64,000 bases of DNA from positions 1-64,000 of the forward strand of contig NZ_JARFVB010000005.1 of the NCBI RefSeq assembly GCF_029193885.1. Direction: 5' to 3'. Made by a program: the position numbers and the translations under genes. The stretch's first letter is position 1; each line of letters begins with the position of its first letter. Positions 1 to 7,547 of this stretch are shown here, piece after piece. The notes beneath the pieces are model-generated. The model was not told the DNA's origin and made no database searches. It saw nothing but the letters and a program-made list of their open reading frames with translations. The stretch is from Flagellimonas yonaguniensis (GTDB taxonomy: Bacteria > Bacteroidota > Bacteroidia > Flavobacteriales > Flavobacteriaceae).

Positions 1-127
1 GAATCAATGAGAAGAAAATTGAAAAATAAAAACTAAGTTTAACCCAAGGATAGATCAAATCTGGGCAGTCCATTTGCCATGGTCAGTTTCATCCGGCGAA
101 GGTGGGTCAGTTTACCCGGCTTATCCA
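1..127 (+). mobile_element. Probable right end of an IS21-family insertion sequence (partial)
   Basis: Two near-copies of a GGTCAGTTT-N2-3-CCGG unit start at positions 81 and 105, 24 bases apart, and a weaker third copy lies just upstream near 64. Repeats of this kind, just inside a terminus that closes in CA, are typical of IS21-family (istA/istB) ends. Right after them the sequence turns into the coding tail of a Crp/Fnr regulator. The transposase genes would lie to the left, outside the window; a TGA at 8-10 could be the end of istB, which is a guess. The exact last base of the element is not certain. Confidence 0.5.
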
Positions 128-229
128 CCCAAAATTGCAGAAAAGGTACCCAACTATCTAATTGCATCTTATTTGGGGATTACTGCTGAATTTTTAAGCA
201 GAATTCGTAAAAAAATCGAAGCATCTTGA
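128..229 (+). pseudogene. C-terminal remnant of a Crp/Fnr-family transcription regulator
   Basis: The frame ending at TGA 227-229 encodes VPNYLIASYLGITAEFLSR followed by a short basic tail. This is the recognition-helix end of Bacteroidota Crp/Fnr regulators. Upstream in the same frame the sequence matches IS-terminus repeats, not the cyclic-nucleotide-binding domain, and the frame is closed by a TGA at 20-22. The gene is therefore read as truncated by the insertion. It probably once controlled the AzoR-like gene that follows 57 bases downstream, since such regulators often sit beside flavoprotein oxidoreductases. The remnant cannot bind effector. Confidence 0.7.
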
Positions 230-286
230 ACTAGGTCAATTTTTTTCACTTTCTGGATTCGGAATTTTGTCTCATAATCAAAATTT

Positions 287-916
287 ATGAATATGAACAA
301 AGTATTGATCATCAACGCAAGTGTAAGAAAGGAAAAATCGCACAGTAGAAAGCTCACACAACTATTCAAAGAAAATTGGCTAAAGAAAAATCCCAACGAC
401 GTTTTCACACACCGAGAAGTAGGATTGGAAGAGATGCCGCCCATTGATGAAAAATGGATTGCAAGTGCATTTGTCAAACCCAGTGACAGAACAAAAGAAA
501 ACCAGTCGGGTGTGGCCCTTAGCGATGAACTGGTAAAAGAGTTTAAAGAACATGATATTTATGTTTTGGGAACACCAATGTACAACTGGTCAATTCCAAG
601 CGGACTAAAATCTTACATCGACCAACTTATGAGGATTAACGAAACTTGGAAATTCCGTTCAGGCAAACCAGACGGGGATTATGTTGGTATTCTTGAGAAT
701 AAAAAAATGTTCATTCTGTCAAGTCGTGGTGACACAGGTTATGGAGAAAACGAAAAAAACGAACATATGAATTTCCAAACAACCTATTTGAAATTCGTTT
801 TCGGGATTATGGGTATAAAAGACATTTCCATCATCTCATTGGACAATGAAGAGTTTGGTGGAGAAATATTTGAGAACTCTAAAAAGGAAATCTATCAAAG
901 GATTGAACATATCTAA
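287..916 (+). CDS. AzoR-like FMN-dependent NADH:quinone/azo reductase, flavodoxin fold
   Basis: This 209-residue cytosolic protein has a flavodoxin-like fold and probably carries FMN. It would reduce quinones, azo or nitro compounds with NAD(P)H by two-electron transfer. The N-terminal beta strand plus phosphate loop is KVLIINASVRKEKSHS (5-20). The family signature GTPMYNWSIPS lies at 95-105 and is followed by LKSYIDQLMR; SSRGDTG (145-151) is the second flavin-contact loop. Length matches AzoR (about 200). ATG 287 and ATG 293 are both possible starts. It lies behind the broken Crp/Fnr gene and ahead of the first cassette-type spacer, so it is probably native chromosome. Substrate unknown. Confidence 0.8.
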   Translation: MNMNKVLIINASVRKEKSHSRKLTQLFKENWLKKNPNDVFTHREVGLEEMPPIDEKWIASAFVKPSDRTKENQSGVALSDELVKEFKEHDIYVLGTPMYNWSIPSGLKSYIDQLMRINETWKFRSGKPDGDYVGILENKKMFILSSRGDTGYGENEKNEHMNFQTTYLKFVFGIMGIKDISIISLDNEEFGGEIFENSKKEIYQRIEHI

Positions 917-1065
917 AGACTGTTTCCAATAATGTGCATAGACAATAGTGGTCCCAGTGCTAAACCAGATGCTACTGTTTTGATTATATTTATACTCAAC
1001 AGAACAGCAAGTGCATAAAACCCAAAACTATTTATACACTTGACCGTTGGGTGCTATTTGGACAA
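917..1065 (+). repeat. Cassette-type spacer 1 (attC-like element)
   Basis: Eleven bases after the preceding stop codon lies CAATAATGTGCATAGACAAT (927-946), which is 15/20 identical to the motif behind the next gene (1918-1937). The right end carries CCGTTGGGTGCTATTTGGAC (1044-1063). GTTGGGT (1046-1052) fits the integron core consensus GTTRRRY exactly. The next gene begins 10 bases beyond the right motif. The same arrangement recurs three more times to position 4940. Confidence 0.5.
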
Positions 1066-1074
1066 AAATCAGAG

Positions 1075-1905
1075 ATGAAAGAGCTATTAAAAGAAGATTA
1101 CTCAAAAGTCATTGGTGCATTAAAGGAAGTTAAAATCAATAATCTGTTTGCACGTGCCGTTGTGGAAAACCACGTGTCGGGAAAGGTTTATGTTGACGAC
1201 GTAAATAATCCAACAACTGTTTACGTAATCCACCCATATGGAATGTCGCTGCTTTTTGGTAAGCACGACAACCAAGCATTTAACAGAGCATTTAAGGATT
1301 ATGCCTTGAACAAGGAAAACTTAAGAGACACACATGAATGGATGCAAGCATATCCAGAACAGTGGGATTCGACACTGAAGGAATTGTTTGCCGATTGTTC
1401 GATTAAATCATCTGATAACGATTCAGGTCAAACAAAAAATATAGTTGAACTTAATACAAGAGTGAATTTTAAATTCAACCCTGAAAAATATGCAAGCCTT
1501 AAAAAAGACATAAAAGTTCCAACAACATCGGCTGTGAGAACAGGAAAACAGGAATTTGAAAGTATGCAGGGAACTGTTATCCCTTTGAATTTTTGGAACA
1601 ATGCGGATGATTTTATTGACAATGCGATTGGTTACAGCACATACTATGAAAATGAACTTGCATGTACGGCTTACGCATCGGTCATAATTGACAAATTTTT
1701 AGAACTTGGCATGGAGACCGTGCCTAAATTTCGGGGAAAAGGATTGGCACGATACACTTGCAGTAAGCTTATCGACCACTGTTTGAAAAATGATTACGAA
1801 CCAATTTGGGCATGTCGATTGGAAAACATAGGCTCATATACATTGGCTCAAAAATTGGGGTTTGAAGATGTTCTGCAAATTCCATATTATCGATTGAGCA
1901 ATTAA
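1075..1905 (+). CDS. GNAT-family N-acetyltransferase
   Basis: This 276-residue cytosolic protein transfers an acyl group, usually acetyl from acetyl-CoA, to an unknown acceptor. The C-terminal GNAT core is clear: the acetyl-CoA pyrophosphate loop FRGKGLA at 219-225 and the following helix, then NIGSYTLAQKLGF at 251-263. The N-terminal half (1-150) resembles the extra domain of the 'GNAT acetyltransferase' family of about 260 residues. ATG 1075 is preferred over an in-frame GTG at 1051, because the latter lies inside the repeated GTTGGGT element. It is a single gene flanked by cassette-type spacers, with no functional link to its neighbours. Confidence 0.8.
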   Translation: MKELLKEDYSKVIGALKEVKINNLFARAVVENHVSGKVYVDDVNNPTTVYVIHPYGMSLLFGKHDNQAFNRAFKDYALNKENLRDTHEWMQAYPEQWDSTLKELFADCSIKSSDNDSGQTKNIVELNTRVNFKFNPEKYASLKKDIKVPTTSAVRTGKQEFESMQGTVIPLNFWNNADDFIDNAIGYSTYYENELACTAYASVIIDKFLELGMETVPKFRGKGLARYTCSKLIDHCLKNDYEPIWACRLENIGSYTLAQKLGFEDVLQIPYYRLSN

Positions 1906-2100
1906 AAAAACCGCGAACAACAATGGCCATATATAATGTGGATTGAAGTGTTAAATCGAAGTTTCAGCTTTCTATTCAGCTCACAGTTTGGATATTTATG
2001 AAATGAGAATCAACAAGTATGAAGGTGGACAAAATTGAAAACTTCCCGCTTTCCATTCCCACACTGCTCATAGCTGGGACGTTATACCCAATTAAAACTT
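1906..2100 (+). repeat. Cassette-type spacer 2 (attC-like element)
   Basis: The left motif CAACAATGGCCATATATAAT (1918-1937) starts 13 bases after the stop codon. The right motif GACGTTATACCCAATTAAAA (2078-2097) has the core GTTATAC at 2081-2087. The ends partly pair: TGTGGATTGAAG (1937-1948) against CTTTCCATTCCCACA (2049-2063), and GGCCAT near 1925 against CATAGCTGG near 2069, leaving internal loops. An extra 60 bases of unexplained leader lie between the right motif and the next ATG (2160). Confidence 0.45.
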
Positions 2101-2159
2101 ATCAAGTGTAACAATTCTTTCCATACTTAGTCCTAATAAGCAAGAAACTAGAATTGAAG

Positions 2160-3887
2160 ATGAAGCATATAACCATTACGAGCATAATCCTTTTCCTTAT
2201 AATAAATATAAATTATACGTTTTCCCAAACGAGAACAAGTAATATTGAAAGCCCGTTAGAATATTTTAATCACAGAACCGAAGCGATAAACTCAGTTAAG
2301 AATGAAAAATGGCAAGAATCCATTGAAATTTTAAAAAGCCTGACCACACAATATCAAAACGACGCTGATTTATTTTATTTGTTAGGGCTGTCCTATTATG
2401 AAACTGGACAGTTCACAAACGCAATTATCTCATTAAAAAAAACTCTCGAATCTGGAGGTACGATATTAACTGATATACCGACAGGCTCAGCACCCTCTAA
2501 CGATATAATGATTAAAATTGCCAAAGCCTATGCCAAAGATGGGGATAAGGAGAATGCTTTATTATGGTTGCAAAAAGGATTTGCATCTCGTTATGACGAA
2601 AAACCGTTCTTAAAAAATGATGCTGCTTTTAAAGACTTCATTGAGGATGAAAACTTTTTAGCACTGTTCGGTAACGATAATCATACAAATACTACAAGAG
2701 AAGAAGCTTGGGCCAAAGATATTTCATACTTGGAAAACAGAATTAACGAGTTACATTATAGCCCTTATCACGCCATTTCCAAAACAGAATTTTCAAAAGC
2801 AATTCTAAATTTAAAAACAAAAATAGCCTCATTGAATGATGAACAAATAATTGTAGAATTAATGAAAATTGTTGGTAGTTTGGGTAATGGACATAATTTA
2901 ATTGTTCCAACATCCCCCAACAAAGGTGCCTTAAAGAAAATTCCAGTTCAGTTTTATCAGTTTAGTGATGGACTTTTTATTGTTGATGCTGAGATTGGCT
3001 TTGAACAATGGATTGGTTATGAAGTGGAATCGATTGGAAATATAACCGCTGAAGAAGCACTTCGAAGAACAAATGCCATAAATGCCAGGGATAACGCTAT
3101 GCAAACACTTTGGTTAGGTCCATATTATTTAGGACTACCAGATGTGTTGAAAGGCTTAGGAATTGCGAAGAACGCCAATCAAGTAACAATTACTTTAAGG
3201 GATATAAAGGGTAAGCCCCAAAAAGCAATAATGAATCCGGTATCTTGGAATTTTTCCGGTTTTCCTAAAATACCTAAACTAAAAGGCGGTGAACAACCAT
3301 TGTTCTTGTCAAAAACAGAAGACCCATATTGGTACAAATTAATCCCAGAAAACAATAGTATCTATGTTCAGTTTAATATAGTTGCACAAAAGGAAACACA
3401 ATCCTTAAAAGATTTTAATATCGAATTACGTAGTCAGGCATCTAAAAACAAGGTTCAACATTTAATTTTGGATTTAAGACATAATCATGGTGGAAATGGT
3501 TCCATTTTGCCCCCAATGTTAAAAACCATTATCAATTTCGAGGTTATGAATCCAGATGGAAGCGTTTTCGTATTAATGGGACGGGAAACATTTTCTGCGG
3601 CTCAAAACTTGCTAACGGACATCACAAAATATACCGATGCAATTCTTGTAGGCGAACCCAGTGGTTCAAAACCAAATCATATAGGAGAAGCAGGATGGTT
3701 TAAGATGCCATATTCAGGGTTAATGGGGGTTATTTCCACACAATTTCATCAAACATCAAAAGCAGAAGACAATAGGAATTGGATTGCTCCCCATATTCCA
3801 GTTAGCATATCATCAACCGATTATTTCAATGGAAATGATAAGGCTTTGGATATCATAATGGATTTAATAAAGTCTGATGAAAACTAG
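2160..3887 (+). CDS. Exported TPR protein with C-terminal S41 peptidase-like domain
   Basis: This 575-residue protein has a signal peptide (1-23, ending YTFSQ), so it acts in the periplasm or on the surface. Residues 30-130 contain tetratricopeptide repeats (WQESIEILKSL, LFYLLGLSYYETGQF). The C-terminal 200 residues look like the S41/tail-specific protease fold, with ILDLRHNHGGNG and GRETFSAAQNL; the expected nucleophile is Ser479. I see no obvious PDZ domain. ATG 2160 is preferred over a TTG two codons earlier. It is the sole gene of its cassette-like unit and AT-rich. A peptide substrate is inferred from the family only. Confidence 0.75.
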   Translation: MKHITITSIILFLIININYTFSQTRTSNIESPLEYFNHRTEAINSVKNEKWQESIEILKSLTTQYQNDADLFYLLGLSYYETGQFTNAIISLKKTLESGGTILTDIPTGSAPSNDIMIKIAKAYAKDGDKENALLWLQKGFASRYDEKPFLKNDAAFKDFIEDENFLALFGNDNHTNTTREEAWAKDISYLENRINELHYSPYHAISKTEFSKAILNLKTKIASLNDEQIIVELMKIVGSLGNGHNLIVPTSPNKGALKKIPVQFYQFSDGLFIVDAEIGFEQWIGYEVESIGNITAEEALRRTNAINARDNAMQTLWLGPYYLGLPDVLKGLGIAKNANQVTITLRDIKGKPQKAIMNPVSWNFSGFPKIPKLKGGEQPLFLSKTEDPYWYKLIPENNSIYVQFNIVAQKETQSLKDFNIELRSQASKNKVQHLILDLRHNHGGNGSILPPMLKTIINFEVMNPDGSVFVLMGRETFSAAQNLLTDITKYTDAILVGEPSGSKPNHIGEAGWFKMPYSGLMGVISTQFHQTSKAEDNRNWIAPHIPVSISSTDYFNGNDKALDIIMDLIKSDEN

Positions 3888-4029
3888 GTGTAACCACGTA
3901 TATAAAAAATAACGGGAGTTGGTCAAGAGAATAGTAATCACTACTTTAACCACCTTTAAGCAAGCGGTGAATGTCCAGACCATAAATCCGACTGCTCTTG
4001 TACGAGCCCCGTTGTGCATAATTTAAACC
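3888..4029 (+). repeat. Cassette-type spacer 3, the clearest attC-like palindrome
   Basis: Directly after the stop codon comes GTGTAAC (3888-3894); the matching right core is GTTGTGC (4011-4017), 130 bases end to end. Two arms pair exactly: AACGGG (3911-3916) with CCCGTT (4008-4013), and CAAGAG (3924-3929) with CTCTTG (3995-4000). Each pair is separated by seven unpaired bases on both sides. Paired boxes around a symmetric bulge are how integron attC sites are built. The right motif GTTGTGCATAATTTAAAC ends 7 bases before the next ATG. Confidence 0.6.
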
Positions 4030-4035
4030 AAGTAA

Positions 4036-4752
4036 ATGATAGGAATTTTAGTGATAATTGCAATTTCTTGGTTGCTTTTATATTTTATTGAAAAACAGCA
4101 TATTTTAGCTTTAGGGTTTCTGCCAATAGTACAAAGGCTGAAACAATTCTTGATCGGGTTTTTATTAACAGGTATACTTTGTGTTTTCATCCAATATTTA
4201 GAGGCATACCTAAAATCATCTACTTGGATTTTAAATAAGAATGTTACGAGCGGAATAATCTTAAAATCATTGTGGTGGGATTTTAAATCCGTATTGACAG
4301 AAGAACTGATTTTTCGTGGGGCACTATTATACATTCTTATCCAAAAAATAGGCTCCAAAAAAAGCATCTTGATTTCCGCAATAGCATTCGGAGTTTATCA
4401 TTGGTTCTCATACGGGGTTTTAGGAAATGTAATGGCAATGATCTTGGTTTTTATCGGAACTGGGTTGATGGGTTACGCTTGGGCTTGGGCTTTTTCAAAA
4501 ACAAAATCGATGATGCTGCCTATCGGACTTCATTTGGGGTGGAATTTCATTTACAATACTATATTTTCAAAAGGACCTTTAGGCGAATTGGTGCTGATTT
4601 CAAAAGGTGGAAACGAATTGACTGATTGGATTTCATTACTGAATTTTGTTAGCGGTTTAGTTATAGCTCCTATTTTAGTTCTGATTTATGTAAAATGTTT
4701 TGTAAAAAAAGAAACAGAAATAAAAACTATGCCTGACAATGAACTGAGTTGA
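4036..4752 (+). CDS. CPBP-family intramembrane metalloprotease (Abi/Rce1-like)
   Basis: This 238-residue integral membrane protein has about six to seven hydrophobic segments. The PF02517 motifs are intact: motif 1 EELIFRG with Glu89-Glu90 and Arg94, motif 2 FGVYHW with His122, and motif 3 GLHLGWN with His166 and Asn170. Members cleave within the membrane, process prenylated or bacteriocin-like peptides, or give self-immunity; the substrate here is unknown. The start codon lies 7 bases after the spacer motif, leaving no room for its own promoter, so transcription must come from upstream or from the spacer. A second, unrelated CPBP gene is at 47254-48216. Confidence 0.85.
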   Translation: MIGILVIIAISWLLLYFIEKQHILALGFLPIVQRLKQFLIGFLLTGILCVFIQYLEAYLKSSTWILNKNVTSGIILKSLWWDFKSVLTEELIFRGALLYILIQKIGSKKSILISAIAFGVYHWFSYGVLGNVMAMILVFIGTGLMGYAWAWAFSKTKSMMLPIGLHLGWNFIYNTIFSKGPLGELVLISKGGNELTDWISLLNFVSGLVIAPILVLIYVKCFVKKETEIKTMPDNELS

Positions 4753-4941
4753 AAAAACATGTTCTTTTAGGCCAATTTTGACACATGGTTATCATCATAG
4801 GGCGGCCCTGATTCCGCACACAGCTTTGGCTCGCAGGAAAATCCCGCCTACCGGTAGGCAGGTGCACCGGCCATGCCATCGCTCACTGTGCGTCAACCAC
4901 AATGAAATGATGGGCGAGACCGTTATGGGTAATTAAGAAAT
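4753..4941 (+). repeat. Cassette-type spacer 4 with perfect internal palindrome
   Basis: The right motif is ACCGTTATGGGTAATTAAG (4919-4937), with GTTATGG at 4922-4928. Inside lies a perfect 14-base palindrome, GCCTACCGGTAGGC (4846-4859). Around it CGCACA and TGTGCG are complementary and could form an outer stem. The left boundary is less clear than in the other spacers (ATGGTTATCATCATAGG region near 4784). The next start codon follows 19 bases after the motif. Confidence 0.45.
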
Positions 4942-4956
4942 TCACAGTCCTGAATT

Positions 4957-5994
4957 ATGACAAAGAAAAAAACAAAACGAATTCTGGGGATAGTATTAAT
5001 AGTTGCATCAATATCCTCCTTGTACTTTGTTCCATGGCTATTGGTAAAAGCATGGATACTGCCGCTGCCTGATACGGTTCAGGAACAAGTGGATGAAGCC
5101 ATTGATCATGGTTTTGACGGAATGATTGTTTATATTGACCAAGCTGGTAAACCACCTCAGTATTTTGCTTCCGGTTGGCATAATCGAGAATCCGAGACAC
5201 CTGCCAATCCTCACGCATTGTTTAAGATTGCCAGCATTAGCAAGCTATATGATGCTGTAGCGGTTACGAAACTGGTAAGTGATGGACGACTTTCTCTGGA
5301 TAAAACCATAGCTGATTATTTACCAGAACTTGTGGGCAGAATCGAAAATGCGGAGAAAATTACCTTGAGGTTGATGATACAGCATAGAAGTGGAATGCCC
5401 AACTTCACAGACACTCCAAATTTTTGGGCAGCTCCAACACAATCTTATGAAGAAAGTCTTGCATTGATTCTGGACAAGCCGGCCAATTTTGAACCCGGTA
5501 AAGACTATGAATATTGTAATACGAATTATCTTTTAATCAATAAGATAATGGATGATGCACTTGGCTATAGTAACTTTCAATTCATACAGGAAGAAATTTT
5601 AACTCCCCTCAACCTAAACAACACCTTTGGTTCTTTGAGCGATGTAAATATGGATGATGTGATGAGTGGTTACCATGTAGGGCATCCCTTTGACTTAAAG
5701 GCAGACGAACATGGGATGCTTGCCACAGCCGAAGATGTGGGCACGTTCCTGAGGGCATTGAACGATGGCTCGTTATTTAAACCGGGAGAACAGGAAATAT
5801 ATGCTTCTATTTATGAATACGAACATGGAGGCTGGGTTCCGGGATACCAAAGTTTTGCAAAATACCACGAAGATCTTGATGCTGTTACCATTGAGTTCTA
5901 CAGCACAACCGATCCTAAACTGTACAATTGGAACTTATCAGAAATCATCAACAATAGGATTGTTAAAATTCTGAAAAGGAAAAAAAGTTCATGA
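4957..5994 (+). CDS. Membrane-anchored serine hydrolase, beta-lactamase/DD-peptidase fold
   Basis: This 345-residue protein has one N-terminal membrane segment (about 9-35) and its catalytic domain outside the cytoplasm. The active-site SxxK is S93-I-S-K96 (FKIASISKLYDA), and the YxN element is Y186-C-N188. An HGG stretch near residue 288 (YEYEHGGW) takes the place of the KTG box. This matches class C/serine-hydrolase family PF00144, which includes esterases, D-aminopeptidases and penicillin-binding proteins; a true antibiotic-hydrolysing role cannot be claimed. It is the last gene preceded by a cassette-type motif; no such motif follows it. Confidence 0.8.
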   Translation: MTKKKTKRILGIVLIVASISSLYFVPWLLVKAWILPLPDTVQEQVDEAIDHGFDGMIVYIDQAGKPPQYFASGWHNRESETPANPHALFKIASISKLYDAVAVTKLVSDGRLSLDKTIADYLPELVGRIENAEKITLRLMIQHRSGMPNFTDTPNFWAAPTQSYEESLALILDKPANFEPGKDYEYCNTNYLLINKIMDDALGYSNFQFIQEEILTPLNLNNTFGSLSDVNMDDVMSGYHVGHPFDLKADEHGMLATAEDVGTFLRALNDGSLFKPGEQEIYASIYEYEHGGWVPGYQSFAKYHEDLDAVTIEFYSTTDPKLYNWNLSEIINNRIVKILKRKKSS

Positions 5995-6091
5995 CAATGT
6001 GAAAAGGCATTAAAATGCCCTATGTACTTACCATTAGGCAACATTTGTACAAAACAAACTATCCTATCAAAATATAAGAACCTGATTGAAT

Positions 6092-6955
6092 ATGAGCACA
6101 TTACAAAAACTGGGGTTTTCAGAAAACACTAAACTGCTAATAATACATGCAGATGATGCAGGGCTTTGCCATTCTGAAAACAAAGCTACAATTCAATCGC
6201 TGGAGGAGGGATTTGTCAACTCTTACAGTATCATGGTTCCTTGTCCTGGGTTTGAGGAAATGGCGGAATTTGCCAAAAAAAATCCCGGATTTGATAATGG
6301 TATTCATTTAACCCTAACCTGTGAATGGGAAAGTTATAAATTCGGACCAGTTCTACCCATTTCGAATGTTCCTAGTCTAGTTGACGCAAATGGACATTTC
6401 TTTAAAAAAAGGGAACAGCTAAGAAAAAATGCCAATAAACAAGAGGTTGAACGAGAACTTCGGGCACAAATTGAGAAAGCTTTGAATTTTGGCTTAAAAC
6501 CAACACATATCGATTCACACATGTACAGTGTAGGAGCTGACCCAGAGTTTTTCAAAATTTTTAAGGCTTTGGGCAAAGATTATGGCCTTCCCGTCCTGAT
6601 AAATGAACAAATGATGGATATGGTAGGCCTAAATTCTAAAGGGAACATTGAAGAAAGTGATTTTTTAATTGACCACACTTACGTGGGAGAATATAAACAT
6701 TTCGAGACGGGCAATTTGGCGGACTATTATACCAAAACACTCGAGAACTTAAAAAATGGACTTAACCTTATCCTTATCCACCCTGCGTTCGACGATAATG
6801 AAATGAAAGAAGTTACCATAAACCATCCAAATTTTGGTTCTAAATGGAGACAAATCGATTTTGATTTTTTCACAAACCTGAAGAATAAGTCCCTTCTCAA
6901 AAAGAACAATATTCAATTAATCACTTGGAATGAGATCAAAGAGAATCAAATTTAA
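6092..6955 (+). CDS. ChbG/YdjC-family carbohydrate deacetylase
   Basis: This 287-residue cytosolic protein belongs to the YdjC family, which removes N-acetyl groups from chitooligosaccharides or related sugars using a divalent metal. Visible motifs are IIHADDAG (His19, Asp21, Asp22), GIHLTLT (His72) and HIDSHMY (His139, Asp141, His143). Together they supply the metal ligands and catalytic Asp. ATG 6092 is chosen over a TTG two codons upstream. The gene lies just right of the cassette-like region. It overlaps nothing and is followed after 28 bases by a lipoprotein gene. The physiological sugar is unknown. Confidence 0.8.
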   Translation: MSTLQKLGFSENTKLLIIHADDAGLCHSENKATIQSLEEGFVNSYSIMVPCPGFEEMAEFAKKNPGFDNGIHLTLTCEWESYKFGPVLPISNVPSLVDANGHFFKKREQLRKNANKQEVERELRAQIEKALNFGLKPTHIDSHMYSVGADPEFFKIFKALGKDYGLPVLINEQMMDMVGLNSKGNIEESDFLIDHTYVGEYKHFETGNLADYYTKTLENLKNGLNLILIHPAFDDNEMKEVTINHPNFGSKWRQIDFDFFTNLKNKSLLKKNNIQLITWNEIKENQI

Positions 6956-6983
6956 GATGTACATAAGCTGGGGTATCCACACC

Positions 6984-7544
6984 ATGAAAAAACTTCTATT
7001 CCTTTCGATTTTATACCTGATTACCAGTTGTTCTGGAGATAACATAGATAAGACCGAACAAATAAAAAAGTACTACGAAGGTTTCAAAAACTCAGATTTC
7101 AATCAAATCAAGGAAGTCATATCGGATAGCCTTACCATTACCGAAGGCGATTATGTGATGAACTTTGATCTCGAGGGTTATTACGAGCAATTTAAATGGG
7201 ATTCCATTTTCCAACCCAATTATAAATTGATTTCCGTTGAAAATCAAAATGGTCAATTCACAGCAACGGTTGCTGTGGAATCGCTCAGGTTCGAATTTTT
7301 AAAGAACAATCCGTTGACCTGTAAACATCGTTTCAGTTTTACATCAGGCAATATTGCCAAAATTGAGAATCTGGACTGCAAGGATGCCAATTGGCAAGTT
7401 TGGCAACAACAATTGGATTCACTGGTCAACTGGGTCAAGCAAAACCACCCGGAACTTAATGGTTTTCAACATGATTTAAGTATGGAGGGTGCACAGAATT
7501 ACCTAAGGGCCATTAAATTATATCAAAACACCAAAAAATTTTGA
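6984..7544 (+). CDS. Hypothetical lipoprotein, NTF2-like size
   Basis: This 186-residue protein begins MKKLLFLSILYLITSC, a lipoprotein signal with the lipobox Cys at residue 16, so it is probably anchored to a membrane. The remainder mixes helices and strands and starts with EQIKKYYEGFKNSDFNQIKEV, reminiscent of SnoaL/NTF2-like domains, but I recognise no firm family. ATG 6984 was chosen because the signal peptide begins there; the frame is open further upstream. It follows the YdjC gene by 28 bases on the same strand and could be cotranscribed. It converges with the oxidoreductase gene, whose stop lies 3 bases away. Confidence 0.65.
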   Translation: MKKLLFLSILYLITSCSGDNIDKTEQIKKYYEGFKNSDFNQIKEVISDSLTITEGDYVMNFDLEGYYEQFKWDSIFQPNYKLISVENQNGQFTATVAVESLRFEFLKNNPLTCKHRFSFTSGNIAKIENLDCKDANWQVWQQQLDSLVNWVKQNHPELNGFQHDLSMEGAQNYLRAIKLYQNTKKF

Positions 7545-7547
7545 CAA

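Noticed and set aside
169..477. Minus-strand frame of 102 codons at the left edge
   Set aside because: It overlaps the Crp/Fnr remnant and the start of the AzoR-like gene, and shows no family pattern or proper leader.
1051..1074. GTG 1051 as start of the acetyltransferase
   Set aside because: It lies inside the recurring GTTGGGT element; ATG 1075 matches the family start.
4957..5994. True antibiotic beta-lactamase
   Set aside because: The KTG box is replaced by an HGG region and the protein has a membrane anchor; only the wider serine-hydrolase fold is supported.
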